64,000 nucleotides of DNA, taken from the NCBI GenBank assembly GCA_034440635.1, contig JAOTON010001685.1, positions 1,375,001 to 1,439,000 of the forward strand, read 5' to 3'. Positions 21,777 through 34,300 of this stretch are shown piece by piece. A program made the position numbers and the translations under genes. Origin of the DNA: Lepas anatifera (taxonomy: Eukaryota; Arthropoda; Thecostraca; Lepadidae). The notes below the pieces were generated by a model that was given only the letters and a program-made list of their open reading frames with translations, was not told where the DNA came from and did not search any database. How positions within the stretch are numbered: position 1 is the stretch's first letter; each line of letters opens with the position of its first letter.

Positions 21777-22765
21777 AAATGGCCAAATAAATACCACAAA
21801 AGCCATATTTGAGGCTAAAACGAACCCTACCGGGTGTCATAAACCCACAGAAAAAGGACAGAGCACTCTTATATCACTGCAGTAAACAGTGCACTGTATA
21901 AAACTAAATGTTGATAATTTGATATTGACTTGACGATATATTTTTTAGCACACTGCCCATCTCATAAGAAGGCAGGAGTCCCCTTCCAATCCCGTGTGGC
22001 GACCCAATTATTTTATCCACATAACTAAACAATTTGTTAGCATCATCAATTATCTTGGCGGCACCACTCCCCGCTAACATTTGATATCTTCCGGCTTTTT
22101 CTGTGAATTGTTTGCTCTTGAACAGTGACGGATCCATAGGCAGATCCAGGATTGCCAATCGGAGGGGAGCACCTTCCCGGGGGCGCCATCCGGAGCAGGG
22201 GGCGCCACTTTTGACCGGAAAAACCTACCAGGTGGGCGTAAAATCCTATCGGTGAGCACCGATTTTCGCATCCTGGGGGAGAGTGGGAAGCGCCACTTCA
22301 GGCGAGTGCCATCGACCTTTCAGGGGGCGCCGTGACCATTTCAGGGGCGCCGAGGATCGATCGGGGGCTGCATCTGCCCTCCCCCTTTGCTCCCTGGATA
22401 TTTCAAACTTGTCTCCTTGTTATTTTCAACCTTTCATACCTATTTTTCTTTATGGGATTATGCTCATCAATTTCTGTCATTACCCTTGTTTGTCTGGTTT
22501 CCTACGAAAATGTTGGAAAGTTGTTTATTTCAGAATATTTAGGAATGTAGTTATTGGTGTTAAGTTAATATATTAAAATTTGACTAAAGTGCCCAATTCC
22601 CTGTTCGATTTGCTCTTATGGTAAAACTAGATTAATTTTTGCCTTTCCTTCGATAATGGTGCCTGATCGACATGTTTCAATTTGTGCTTTTTTAGTACGC
22701 AATAGGGGTAGGTACATTTTTTCCGAGGCATATGGTTTTGAAATTTTTTATTTGAGCTCTGGGGC

Positions 22766-25700
22766 CACCTAAGACCAACACTTGGCGGCGCTCACAAAGC
22801 TAATTTTCGGCCGCTCTCCCGATTAGATCTCAGTGGGTCTCGGAGACCGATTCACGGCGCCTCTTGATCAAAACTGGGAGCTCCTGAGAATCTCTCGGGT
22901 TTCCTGAGATTAGTTATCAGCAGCACCTCTGAGACTAATTATTGGGCCCCCCAGATTTGCTCTGGAGGGGGGCTGAGACTGAGTATCGTGGTCATCCAGA
23001 TTAGCTATTGGGGTCCCCTGAGGCTGTCTTTGGGGTGGGGGAGGGTGGCTGGGAATGACTTCCGACAGCCCTCTGAGACTTACTCTAGGGCGCACCTGAG
23101 ACAAACACCCGGGGGGGGTGGAATCACCTCTGAGACTGAGTCTTTGGCGTTCCTGAGACTGACTCGGAGGCTACAGATTAGCTCTCGCGGGCCTAAGGCT
23201 AACTCCAGGCCCGTGAGACCAAAACTCGGGAGCACCTCTGGAAATTACTCTCAGAACCCCGAGATTAACTCTCGGATGTCTCTGAGACTGACAACCGGGA
23301 GCCCTCTGCGACTAACTTTTGGGTGCTCCCTGAGATTGACTCTCGGGGCTGCTTATACCAAAACTCTGGGGGGCACAGCCTGAGGCTAAATCTCGAGGGC
23401 TCCCAAAACTACCCCTCTGGGGCCCCCTGAAACCAGCACTCTGCGGATCAAATTAGACTAACTCTCGGACCCCCGGATTAACTCTCGGGGCCACCTGAAA
23501 CTAAATATTGACTCCTGAGAGAGAAGCCCGTGAGACTATGAGGGCCCCCTGAGACCGACTCTTGGGGTGCTCTGAGACTGACTCTTGGGGTTCTCTGAGA
23601 CAGACTCTCAGGGGGACCCCGAGACCGAATCTCGGGGTCCCCTAAGACAGACTCTTGGGGTCCCCTTGACCGACTCTTGGGGTTCTCTGAGACTGACTCT
23701 CAGGGGCCCCCCCGAAATAGACTATGTTGCAGGGCCCTGAGAACCACTCTCTGGGGGCCCCTGAGACTAGCTCCGGCCCCTCCCCTGAGACAGACTCCCG
23801 GGGTCCCTGATACCGAATTTTGGGGCCCCTGAGACCAACCCTCTAGGGCCCCTAAAATCTACTTTCGGGGGCCTTGAGACCGACGCTCAGGGCGGGGGCC
23901 GTGAGGCCGACTCGGGACGCCCTGAGAACGATCTTCAGGGGCCCCTGAGACTGACTCTGGGGGCCCCGTGATCAGAGAATCCTTTGCAGTGGTTCAGATT
24001 GGCCCAAGGGGTGGGGGTCTGCGGACGCCTAGGGCCCCCTTGGCTACACCACTGCATCCATACTTTCGGGGGCCCTCTGAAATCACCATTTGGAGGCTTC
24101 TAAAATAATTGCTCCCCTAGACCAATACTCCGGAGCCCCTTGATGCTGATGCCCGGGGGTCCTAAGACTAAGCTCGGGGTCCCACTTAGATCAGGCTCAG
24201 GGGCATCCTTAGACCCACGCTCGCGCTTTTCTCAGGAGTAACTCGACACCGATGTTCCGGGGCCCTCAAGATCAATATTTCGAGCCCCCCCAAGACTAAT
24301 GCTCGGTGCTCTGGAGCCCCTCGATGCCGATGCTCGGGGGTCCTGAACCCAGGCCTGGGGGCCCCTGGGACCAAACTCTGGGTCTCATGAGGTCAATGCT
24401 CGTGCCTCACTCATGAGTCCCTCGATATCAATAGTCGGGGGCACCCCGAGGGGGCCCTGAACCCCTGAGACCAAGCTCGGGCCCCCTGAGACCAAGATCA
24501 GGGCCCCCGAGACCAATGCTCGTGTTTTCCAGTGCATACGGTCAGCCTTATGCATCAGATGCCCTCGGATGCCTCCCTGAGACCAAGCTCGAGGGCCCCT
24601 GACACTAAGCTCGGGGAGAGGGGAGCCTGAGACCAAGCTTGGGGGCATCCCTGAGACCAAGCTCGGGGGTCCCTGAGACCAAGCTCGGGGGCCCTGAGAC
24701 CAAGCTCGGGGCCCTGAGACCAAGCTCGGGGGCCCTGATTCCAAACTCGAAGGGCCCCCTGAGACTAAGCTCGAAGCTCCCTGAGACCAGGCTCGGAGGG
24801 CCCCCAGACACCAAGCTCGGGGCCTCTGAGACCAAGCTCGGGGCTCCTGAGACCAAAATTGAAAGGCCCGTGAGACCAAGATCGAAAGGCCCGTGAGACC
24901 GAGCTCGGGGGAGGGGCCCTGAGACCAAGCTCGGGGGCCCTGAGGCCAAGCTCGGGACCCCCTGAGACTGAGCACAGGGGTCCCCCAAGATCAATATTCG
25001 GTACTCTGGAGCCCTCGATACCGATTATCGGGGGCCTCCTGAGACCAAGCTCGGGAGCCCCCGAGACCAAGCTCAGGGGCCCCCGAAATCAATTTTTGTG
25101 TTTTTTAGTGCATAAGGTCAGCCCAAGGGGTCCGCGGACCCCTGAGACCCCCCTCCTCTGGCTACACCACTGTCAGAACATCTCAAGGGGCCCATTCAAG
25201 CTCTCGGCCGCCCGGTCAGTGGCTGTAAAGCCTTATAGGGATCCCAGACCATCTCAGGAGCCCTCAGTTCAACACAGAGGCCTATATTAGCTCTGATGAC
25301 CAGATAAACTTAAGGGCCCGGATCATCCAGGGGCCCCTTTCGGCATATTTGGGGCTTCAGAACATTTCAGGGTTTCAATTAAAGCTTATAACCAAATTTC
25401 AAAGCAGGGGCCCTATTCCTGTGCAGGGGCCTCAGATAAGTTTAGGGTCTTCTGTGCATCACAGGGGATCCAGATTAGCTCAAGGGGCAATATTAACTTT
25501 ACAGTCCCAGCTCAGCTCAGGGGCCCCCAGGTCGGTGGATATAGGTTCTGGCCAACTCACGGGGCCCTGTTTAAGGTCACGGCTCCTAGCTCAGTTTAGG
25601 CATCCTAGAACAGTTCATGCTGCCCAAACCATCTCAGGGGCGCTCAGTTCGGCTCAAGAGGCCCAGATTAGCTCGTATGGCATCAGAGGCCAGTTCAGGG

Positions 25701-25783
25701 GCCCCGAGAAGCTTAGGGGACCTTAAAATCAACTCATAGGACCTCAACTTAGTTTAGGGGCACAGGTAAGTTTAACGGGGTTC
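22766..25783 (-). repeat. GGCCCC-type minisatellite of element A'
   Basis: The mirror of 7240-10275. The two inverted CAGTGGTGTAGCC termini appear here as GGCTACACCACTG at about 24044 and 25151. Confidence 0.85.
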
Positions 25784-26506
25784 CGGGGCAAGCTATCGGG
25801 ACAGTTTGAGTTTCTTGCTTGATATTACAGTTGTTGATATTCTTATCTCCGTTGCGGGGGCCCATGCCAGAAAAATGGGGGGCCAGTGGCCCCTGGCCCC
25901 CCGGTTCCTACGCCTATGTCATTTTGCCTTTCCACGTGGCCAAGATTCGTAAGATAATGGTGAGAGGACATTGAAAATAATCGCAGCGAGTGTGAACCTG
26001 GCCTGTGCGCTGTCCAAGAAAATTACCTCAGCGGAAAAGCTTTAAGTTGTAGGAAACACAAACCGGACTTTAACCCACATTATTAATTGCTCCTAAAAAA
26101 TAATGTTTGAACCAGATGGCAGACTCAAGGAGATATAAGGGAAGTTGAAACGTTAAGATAAACACAGAATGAAGTATGTGGGCATTTTCCATCGACCTTT
26201 ATCTATATTCTTCAATTCATCAGCATGGGAGAATTGCTCTTGTGCGTGAAATTTCGGAGGTGTTAAGAGAATTTCGGTAGCCATGTGATTGAATGCTGAA
26301 ATAGATCATGCCATAGGCATGTGTGATTTGTGACATAAATGGGCCGTACTAGAATAAATAGAAAACAGTTTCAACGTGTCCAAGTACTCTCTTGATAAAT
26401 TGATAACTTTTTTCCGTTTATTGGCTGTAATTTGCGCGTTTAATGATCATGTGCAGTGTTCAGATCGAAGTGAACAGACCATTCAGATTGATAAAACAAG
26501 TATATT

Positions 26507-27609
26507 TTGTCACTGACCATCCACTTATACCATCAACCATCGCCTTCAGGTCAAGTTCAGGACTCATTTAAGAGAAGAGGTGAGCGTGCACTGTGCATGC
26601 CCAAATCGAGACACAGCCGCCGTCCCGATGGACAGACCGCGCAGAAATACGTCCTCGTCGCGTTTGATTTCGCGCACGCGTACGACGTAGTGGACCACCA
26701 CCTGCTACGCGTTCGCCTGCTGTAGATGGGGCTGTCAAATTGCACGGTGGCCTGGATTTGGCAGTGACTCCGGGACCGAAGAGTCCAGGTGGAACTAAAT
26801 GGTGTGCTTTCCAGTGAGCGCATTTTCCGAACTGGCCTGCCGTAAGGAGGTGTCTTATCGCCAGTTTTATTTTGTATGGGCGGCTCGGCTGGTAGACGAC
26901 CTCTGCGCGGTTCCCGGATGCTCCCCTACATGTACGCCGATGATACGGCGGCTCTCTGCACAGGCAACAACATCCAAGTCGCCAAGGACCGGGCGCAATA
27001 AAGCTGCTGCTGGCACCCTCATGAAGTGGACCCGACAGCACAAAATGGTGGTATCAGGAGCCAAGATCCAAGTACTGGTGATGTCCCAGTGGGCCAGAGA
27101 CGCCGATCCCTTCAATTTTAAGGTCGACGGGAAGTCTGTCACTGCTGGAGACACCCTACAGCTACTTGGCGTCACCATCGATCGGCTCCTCCATTTCGGT
27201 CCACACTGTAAGAGACTGTGGGAGAAGGTCCACCCCCGCATCTCCCACCTTCGTCAACTGTCCGGCTGCAACTGGGGGCTGCACGAACAGCACCTCCGAA
27301 CCGTCGCTACTGGCTACGTGAGAGGAGCGATGGAGTAAGCGGCCGCAGCGTGGCTCCACGCCACACCGCCATTTCATGTCGAGCTGCTGGAACGCAAAAT
27401 GAGAGCGTCGGCGCGTATCATCACAGGATGCACCCACTCCACTCCCAGTCGAGTTAAGACTCCCCGCGTAGCGGCCAGAAGGAGGGTACTCGCGACCCGA
27501 CTGCTGGTGAAATTCCATACCCTGCCGCCTGAAGACCCTCTGTGAAGACGTGCGGAGGCGACAGCGCCCTCTCGACTCTCCTCGGTGACCGGGTGGCGGC
27601 AGGTGGGCA
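26507..27609 (+). pseudogene. Non-LTR reverse transcriptase fragment in element A', RNase H lost
   Basis: A plus-strand copy of the fragment at 5041-6512. FDFAHAYD lies near 26660, YADD at 26933-26944, and LQLLGVTIDRLLHFGPHC in the 179-aa open stretch 26799-27338. Homology to element A stops at 27602-27609, where a deletion has removed the RNase H part. The frames are broken as in element A, so it was already dead before transposition. Confidence 0.75.
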
Positions 27610-27615
27610 CTTCTC
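27610..27615. other. Deletion junction with 6-bp filler in element A'
   Basis: Compared with element A, positions 4827-5409 (about 583 bp) are absent and replaced by 6 bp. On the element A strand the filler reads GAGAAG, a repeat of the adjacent GAGAAG. This is the usual mark of end-joining with templated insertion. Confidence 0.8.
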
Positions 27616-28772
27616 ACTTCTCAACATCGTCACCAACAAATGCACGCCCTGTGCCATTGTCACTTTCTTTTGCAACCGTCTATATAGAAACAGACATGGT
27701 TTTCGAACGGCTCCGCAAGCAAGTTCATAAAATACTGGCGCGTCGGTTCAGGAGGCAAATTTTTGCTTTGTTGGCGTAGGTTGTGTTCGTGTTAACTGTC
27801 GAGATGAGCTATGGTTCAATAACAGCTGCTTCATGTGGTTCGACGAGATTGCTGTCGATACCAGCCTGTGCCAGCCAGGCACAGACTCTCACTCCCTGGT
27901 GACGGGTTGCAAAACGCGAGCCACTGTCTATCTGACTGAGGTAGGCGTCGCCAAAAAAATGTTTGGTATGTGGGGCGTGTTGGTAACTTATTTTAAAGGG
28001 AACGTGGCACCTTGGTAAAATCCTGGAATTTTGTGTAATTAGGCGTACTTTTAGCCGAAAATAATCAAACCACTCATGATTTCTCTGAAAAATGTACAAC
28101 AAGCCCAATGCTTTTATTTTTAAAATACTCCTCTAGAAAAATGAATAAATATCTGCCTCTGGATGATGTCATGATCTAGCAACCACTACCATACTCGAAA
28201 CACCTCAAGGGCTTCGATTGGCTGATGCTCATCGTGATGTCAGCATATGTCGTCACACCAGCAGCTCACAACAATGGCCGCCTGGCGAGAGGTACATGAG
28301 AGGTACATTTCGGGTAGGTTTTAGTTTTTTTCTACGGAAAATCGAGTTCCAAGACAAATGATATATAGAGCACCTGGTTTTCCGATTTGCTTTACAACTT
28401 GGCTATCTCAGTTAAAATCACGTTCCAAAGGTTCCATATTCCTTTTAATGGCTTAATGCAAAGCGAGTATCTTACTGCGCATTTGTAGCGGTATTTCACT
28501 AATTTCCACTAGCATGCTTATTATGGGTGAAGCTTGGAACGCTCCTGTTACTATTCTGATAGCGAGATGACGGACATATCGATAATCTTTTTCGCGGACT
28601 AAGGAGTGGCCTCATACGCAACCCCGGTCTGCGACCTGGGATAACCCCCCACCGGCGCAGGAGAGCCGCATGAAAATGTGCTGAAATCAACCATATTTCA
28701 TTCTCAATGTATCTCTTCATAAGCCTGTAGGTCAGTGCCATCATTCTTTTCTTTGAAATAAATAGTAAATAT

Positions 28773-28850
28773 CCCGCAGTTAACCCCGGATTCGACCCGC
28801 GCACCCCTCATCACGAGACAGGACCTCTAACCACTAGACCACTGCGCCAC
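28773..28850 (-). repeat. tRNA-derived SINE head in element A' (mirror copy)
   Basis: The mirror of 3591-3668, with intact A and B boxes on the minus strand. Confidence 0.65.
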
Positions 28851-29879
28851 ACTGTACCGACTCCCACTAACCCTACACCTGTGACCCGTCAGGAGGTCAC
28901 TGGCCGGTATCACGCAATCAAAACGATGCCGTGATCGTGGCGCCGGGTGCTGTGTTCGTACAGAAAAGGCATGGTATAAAGCTGCTTCTGGAAGACGAAC
29001 CAAACATTAGATTCGCCTAGAATCACTTGTATCGGCGACCCAGGACCCTAAGCTAGCTTTATGCCAAATTGCATCCACTTCCATTCATTTTGAGGACTTG
29101 AAACCATGGTGAGAAGCAAACATGTTCCGAGAAATTTAGCTCCTTGAAATACCCTTTCGGACGAATTACTCGAAAGCCGTTGGAGATAAGTGGGTAGTGT
29201 AAATGAATTGAATGACTGCAATTAATTTTCCTATTCAGCCATGTCAATTCTGAGCTTGTGAATGACATGTGCTCTGAACCGAAAAGCTGCAAATAAAAGG
29301 TTTTCTACTAAAATTATATTTATACATATAAGACAATGAATTTTATTATCACGATATCCATCTCCGAATATTATCAGGCGGAAGCAATGTTCTTTCATTA
29401 TTTGAAATGAAAAGTCAAATCGGCGCATTAGATCGCGAGAGATTAAGATTTAAATGAAATGAGCAAAAATGTAGTTCTCCGGCAAAATGGCAAAAACTAG
29501 GTCAGAATTTTACGTTTTCCACTGGAAACTATGCCTAAGCACAAGAAAATTGACGTAGCTGCCTCCACGTGGCTGTCTTTAAACTAACTGAATCGTGCCT
29601 TCTGACATTTCGAGCTTACAAGTCGGCTGTCAAATTTCAATATCTTTTTTGCTTGTACTAGAAATACTGCGTTTTGGAGTAATAAATATTGTCGGACCAG
29701 TTCGAACCTTTTTTCTTAGGTGGCCTTGTTGCTTATTCAAAAGGAGGCAAATTTCAAGTTCGTCGCTTAAGAAATAAAAATGATAAAAATGCAAAATTGA
29801 AAACATTTGTTCCAAAATTTCTCAAAAACTATTTTGAGTTTAAATTCGGGGGCCTTAGTTTGGGCGTCTAGCGTAAAAG

Positions 29880-30721
29880 GGCAATCACCCTACACAATTG
29901 CAGATCCCTGGTATCAACTGTCAGAACCGCCAAACGGCCAGAATAGAGCCTCTTGAGAAATCTCAATCCGCTTCGCTCCATGGATTTCGTCATGCGGCTC
30001 TGACACAGCCGTACTCGATCTTCGGACGAATAAGTGATCTATACAGCATAAGAAGCTTATAACGTAGCGTATAACAATGAGCGTATAGCGTGCGCATAAC
30101 GTATATATAGGCGATAAGCGTATAACGTGTATAGCATGAGAAATATTTCTCTATCTGCACGGTATCTCATCCTCGTCAACATCTTCAGTATTCAGCGTAT
30201 CGAAACATTTTTTTGCGGAAATCCTTCAGGTGTGGCACATATGAAAGCTTATCGAGTGTGAGCTTGATAAATCTGGTTTCTGCTACAACGTCGCTCGGAT
30301 TTCCGCGAATTTACAAAATCGGGTATTCAGTCTCAATGTCTATTATAAAAGTGCATGCACTATGTCTTTGAACTTGAAAATTTCAGTCCATTGCGTGTGA
30401 TCCATTGCTGCAATATGTCAAGGCCAAGCTGCAGCCGCCTCTGCGCAGCTGCTGTAGTAGACACTGTCACACATATTGTGAAGTCTTCAACGAAAAACAC
30501 GTGACGTATGTTTGCGGGAAGTGTCTGCAATATCATTGGTCATAACTGCAAACAAGGCTATGAATATCGCAGAATCCTGGGCTATGCTACTCTGTTGCTG
30601 ATGCCAATCCGATACGACTGAGTTTACGCGAAATCTAAAATACCTATTTTTTGGAATATTAGAAATAAACCACCCCAAGTGGCCTCGCACGCCGAGTCCA
30701 AAGAGTTTCTGCAGAAGGCCA
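29880..30721 (-). pseudogene. Degraded reverse transcriptase in element A' (mirror copy)
   Basis: The mirror of 1684-2562. It has the same frameshifts and the same V-E-D replacement of the catalytic motif. Confidence 0.68.
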
Positions 30722-30827
30722 TTGGATAGCAAAGGCGCCCCCAAGAGATGATGGCGCCCCCTGGGGAGGAAGGCGCCCCTCCAGAAAATCTTGCACCACT
30801 TCTCGAAAATGGAATCCGCCGTCTCTG

Positions 30828-30835
30828 GCCCATTA
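30828..30835. repeat. Right target-site duplication of element A' (GCCCATTA)
   Basis: A perfect match to 19625-19632. Confidence 0.93.
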
Positions 30836-31385
30836 TATGGTACAAGTTTGAATTCAATAGATTCACCCTTTTCTTACTTACGCCAACTTAAGCATTTTTT
30901 GGGGTGAGGTCACTTGACCTGCACTGGTGACCTGACCTGAGATGATGCAACCTTAAATTTTGAGGGAAAGTTGCGGAATTGATCAATGATAAGGTGTGAC
31001 AAGTACTGTGTCGCTTCGCGCCGACGTTTTTTCGTGCCACTGGGAGACCTCGAGGGGGTGTTCAAGCACCCCCCCCAACGGGCCGGAACGGGGCTCGAAT
31101 ACTCTAGAACAGGGCTGAGGCCAAAAGGGAAGGCTCTAAACAATGTCTGCAATTTTTGGGGTCAAGGTCCTTCATGGTCATTGACCTATTACGGCACAAC
31201 CCAACATATTATGCCTAATGTACGCTATAACTAGCGCTGTGCCCAAGCTTACCAATAACCTTTGATCAAGCCTTGATCATCAAGGCCAGTGACCTCTAAA
31301 ATTGACCTGTAACCTTGATCTAAACACTGAATAACCTTTACTTTGATATAATAGCATACGTCATAATAGCAATCGTAACATTATG
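30836..31385. repeat. Right half of the AGGTCA-rich repeat split by element A'
   Basis: The order GATTCACCC, GAGGTCACTTGACCTGCACTGGTGACCTGACC and a G-run/C-run palindrome (31052-31078) parallels 38410-38640. More TGACC words fill 31150-31330, including a perfect inverted pair GGTCA-T-TGACC at 31176-31186. Confidence 0.65.
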
Positions 31386-34300
31386 CAACGTCATTTAGGG
31401 GCTGTCCAGGAGTACCTGTGCTCATCGGGGACACCTATGCTCTCTGGGGGGGGGCCTTTGCTTCGATGAGGCACCTGTGCCACCCAGGGGCGCCTTCGCT
31501 CCCCAATGGACGCAACCTAGCTATCCAGGGGCATCCTTGCTGTTCCGGGGGTGCCTTTGATACCCAGTGCCCAAGGGGAGCTTTTTCTTATCCAGGTTCA
31601 CCATGATATTGAGGGGCGTATTTTTATTCAAGGTAACCTATACTACCCAGTGGCGCCTACCCTATGCAAGGGGCCCTTAGGCTATCCAGGGGGCGGCAAT
31701 TTGCTATGCATAGGGCGCCCTTATGCTCTCCATGGGCTCCTCATTCAGAGGGTGCCTCTGATATTCAGGGGCGCTTTTCCTATCAACAGGGTACCTGTGC
31801 AATCTTGGGGCTATTCTTATCAAGGGACGCTGCTGTTATTCAGGAATACCTACACCACTGTCGAGGGTCGCCTTTGCTACCCAGAGGCGCCTTTACTTCT
31901 TAGGAAATTTGGCGCCCGTGCTTTAAGGAGTGCTTCGGCATCGATTGATTGCTCTATTATTGGGCTTAGGTGCACGTGAACCTTGAGCTCATGTAGCGCC
32001 CATATTGTTGCTAAGGAACGCTTATGCAATCAAAGGGCGCCTTTACTATCCAGGGCTTCTGTTTTATTCAAGGCAGTCTGTTCTATCCACGGGCATCTGA
32101 TATTTCGGGGGCGGTGCCTAGGTTATTCAGGAGGCGGTTTTTTTCTCCACAGGGGCGCACTATTGCTTTCCAGGGGTGCCGTTACTGCCCAGGGGTGTCT
32201 TTCTATCCAGGGGCGCATATGCTGTCTAGGTGTATTTTTCAATCACAGACATGATTGAAATACATGCCCCTACGTTATCCTGGGGTGCTTTTTGTCTCCG
32301 GTGAGGCGCTATTTTTCTCTTCCGGGCACCAGTTTATCCAAGGGCACCTATGCTGTCCAGAGAACCTTTGTTATCTAGGGCTGCCTTCGCTGTTAAGGGG
32401 CACCTTTGCTACCCAAAGGGAGCATTTTACTTTCCTGGAGTGCTTATTTCCATCTAAGGAGAACATATGCTATCTTGGAGCGCCTTTGCAAACATGGGGC
32501 GCACTTTTCTATCCAGGAACGCCTTTGAACTTGAGGGGGCGCCTCTGCAATCCAGGAGGAGCCCAAAATTGATGGAGAATAAGAATTCTGAAATAAGGCG
32601 CTCGAACACTGAAATAAAGTGCCTAGTTATCAGAAAGAGGCGCTCATCTGCTGAACGGGGAGGACTGCTGGTTGGTGAGGGCAGCGTTCTCGGAAACGGG
32701 GTGCACATACTGAAAAAGGCACCCGGTTGCAGCGATGGAGCACTAAGCCTTCAGTTATAGGTTAATGAAATGTGGTTAAAGGCAGCCCATGCTCAAATTG
32801 AGCGCTCGAGCCCTGTAACAGAGCACGCGACTGTCAGACAGGTGTGCCAAACCATAGACAGTAGGGCAGCTGAAGATGGAAAGGGACACCTGTGATATCC
32901 TGGGGGCGCCTGTACTCTCAGGTGAGGCGCTTGTTTTCTTTCTCAGGCGCCTAGTTTATCCATGGCCGCCTATGCTGTCCAGATCATCTATTTCAAGAAG
33001 GGTTAACTTTGCTGTCCAGGGGCGCCTTTGCTATCCAAGGGCGCATATGATATCTGTAGGGCGCTTTATGCAGAGGGCGCCTAGGCTGTCCAAGGGCGCC
33101 GTCCTAACCAAAGGCCGCCTTTCACTTCCCTGAAGTGCCTATTTCTATGTAAGGAGTGCATATATTATCTAGGAGTGCCCTTGATATACGGAGACGCCTT
33201 TTTGTCCAGGGGCGCCTTTGCTCTTGAGGGGCGCTGCTCCAATCCAGGGTAGCTGAAGATGGATAAGGGACATTTATGTTATACAGGGGGGAGCCAGTAC
33301 TTTCCAATGGGGCGCTCATTTTCCTTCTCAGGCACCTAGTTTATCTAGGGAGCGCAGAGGCTATCCAAAGGCGCCTTTGCTTTCGAAGGGGTGCCTTTCT
33401 AGGGGTGCCTTTGCTGTGCAGGGGCGCCTTTGCTGTCCAAAGCACTTGTGTTATCCAGGGTTGTCTTTGCTGTCCAGTGGCGCCTTTGCTATCTAAAAGT
33501 GCATATGATATCTGTCGGCGCTTTATCCAGTGGGCGCCTGGACTATCAAAGGGCACTTTTTCTATCCAAGGGTTGCATTTTTTTCCTGAAGTGCCTATTT
33601 CTATCTAAGGGGCTCCTATTCTGTCCAGGGCACCTATGTTTCCCAGATTTGCCTTTGCTGTCCAGGGACGCCTTTGCTATCCAAGGGCAACTTTCTTAAC
33701 CAAGGGGCGCATTTTGCTTCCCTGGAGCGCCTATTCCTATCTAAGGGGCGCATATGTTATCTAGGAACGCCTTTGATACCAGGAGGCGGCTTTTTGTCCA
33801 GGGGCGCCTTTGCTCTTGGGGGGCGCTGCTCCAATGCAGGGCAGCTGAAGGTGGATAAGGGACATCTATGTTATACAGAGGGCGCCTGTACTTCCCAGTG
33901 GGGCGCTTGTTTTCCTTCTCGGGCTCCTAGTTTATCCAGGGGGCGTCTAGGCTATCCAAAGGCGGCTTTTCTATCAAAGGGGTGCCTTCCTAGGGGCGCC
34001 TTTGCTACCCAGGGGCGCCTTTGCTGTCCACAGCACTTAGGGTTGTCTTTGCTGTCCAGGGGCGCCTTTGCTATCCAAGGGTGCATATGACATCCGTAGG
34101 GCGCTTTTTCCAGTGGGCGCCTAGGCTATCAAAGGGCGCCTTTTTCTACCCAAGGTGAGCATTTTATTTTCTAAAGCGCCTATTTCTATCTAAGGGGCGC
34201 TTATGCTGTCCAGGGCACCTATGTTACCAAGATTTGTCTTTGCAGCCCAGGGGCGCCTTTCCTAGCCAAGGGCGCATATGATATCCGTAGGGCGCTTCAT

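Larger units (their letters stand above)
19633..30827 (-). mobile_element. Element A': second, inverted copy of the 11-kb hAT-like element
   Basis: Begins with CAGGGACGGCGGATTCCA (the right end of the family, here on the left) and ends with the inverse of CAGAGACGG at 30827. It is flanked by its own 8-bp duplication GCCCATTA. The content matches element A in reverse order and is nearly identical wherever I compared it. The main difference is a deletion of about 580 bp at 27610-27615, where the two RNase H fragments stand in element A. The duplication shows a separate transposition event, not an inverted segmental duplication. Confidence 0.92.

Noticed and set aside
27833..28018. 61-aa ORF (and its mirror at 4424-4609) as a transposase remnant
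   Set aside because: An FDEIAVDT-like string looked suggestive, but no further catalytic motif or family pattern could be supported.
1613..30827. A single giant palindrome or inverted segmental duplication
   Set aside because: Each arm has its own complete set of transposon ends and a different perfect 8-bp duplication, so two insertions explain it better.
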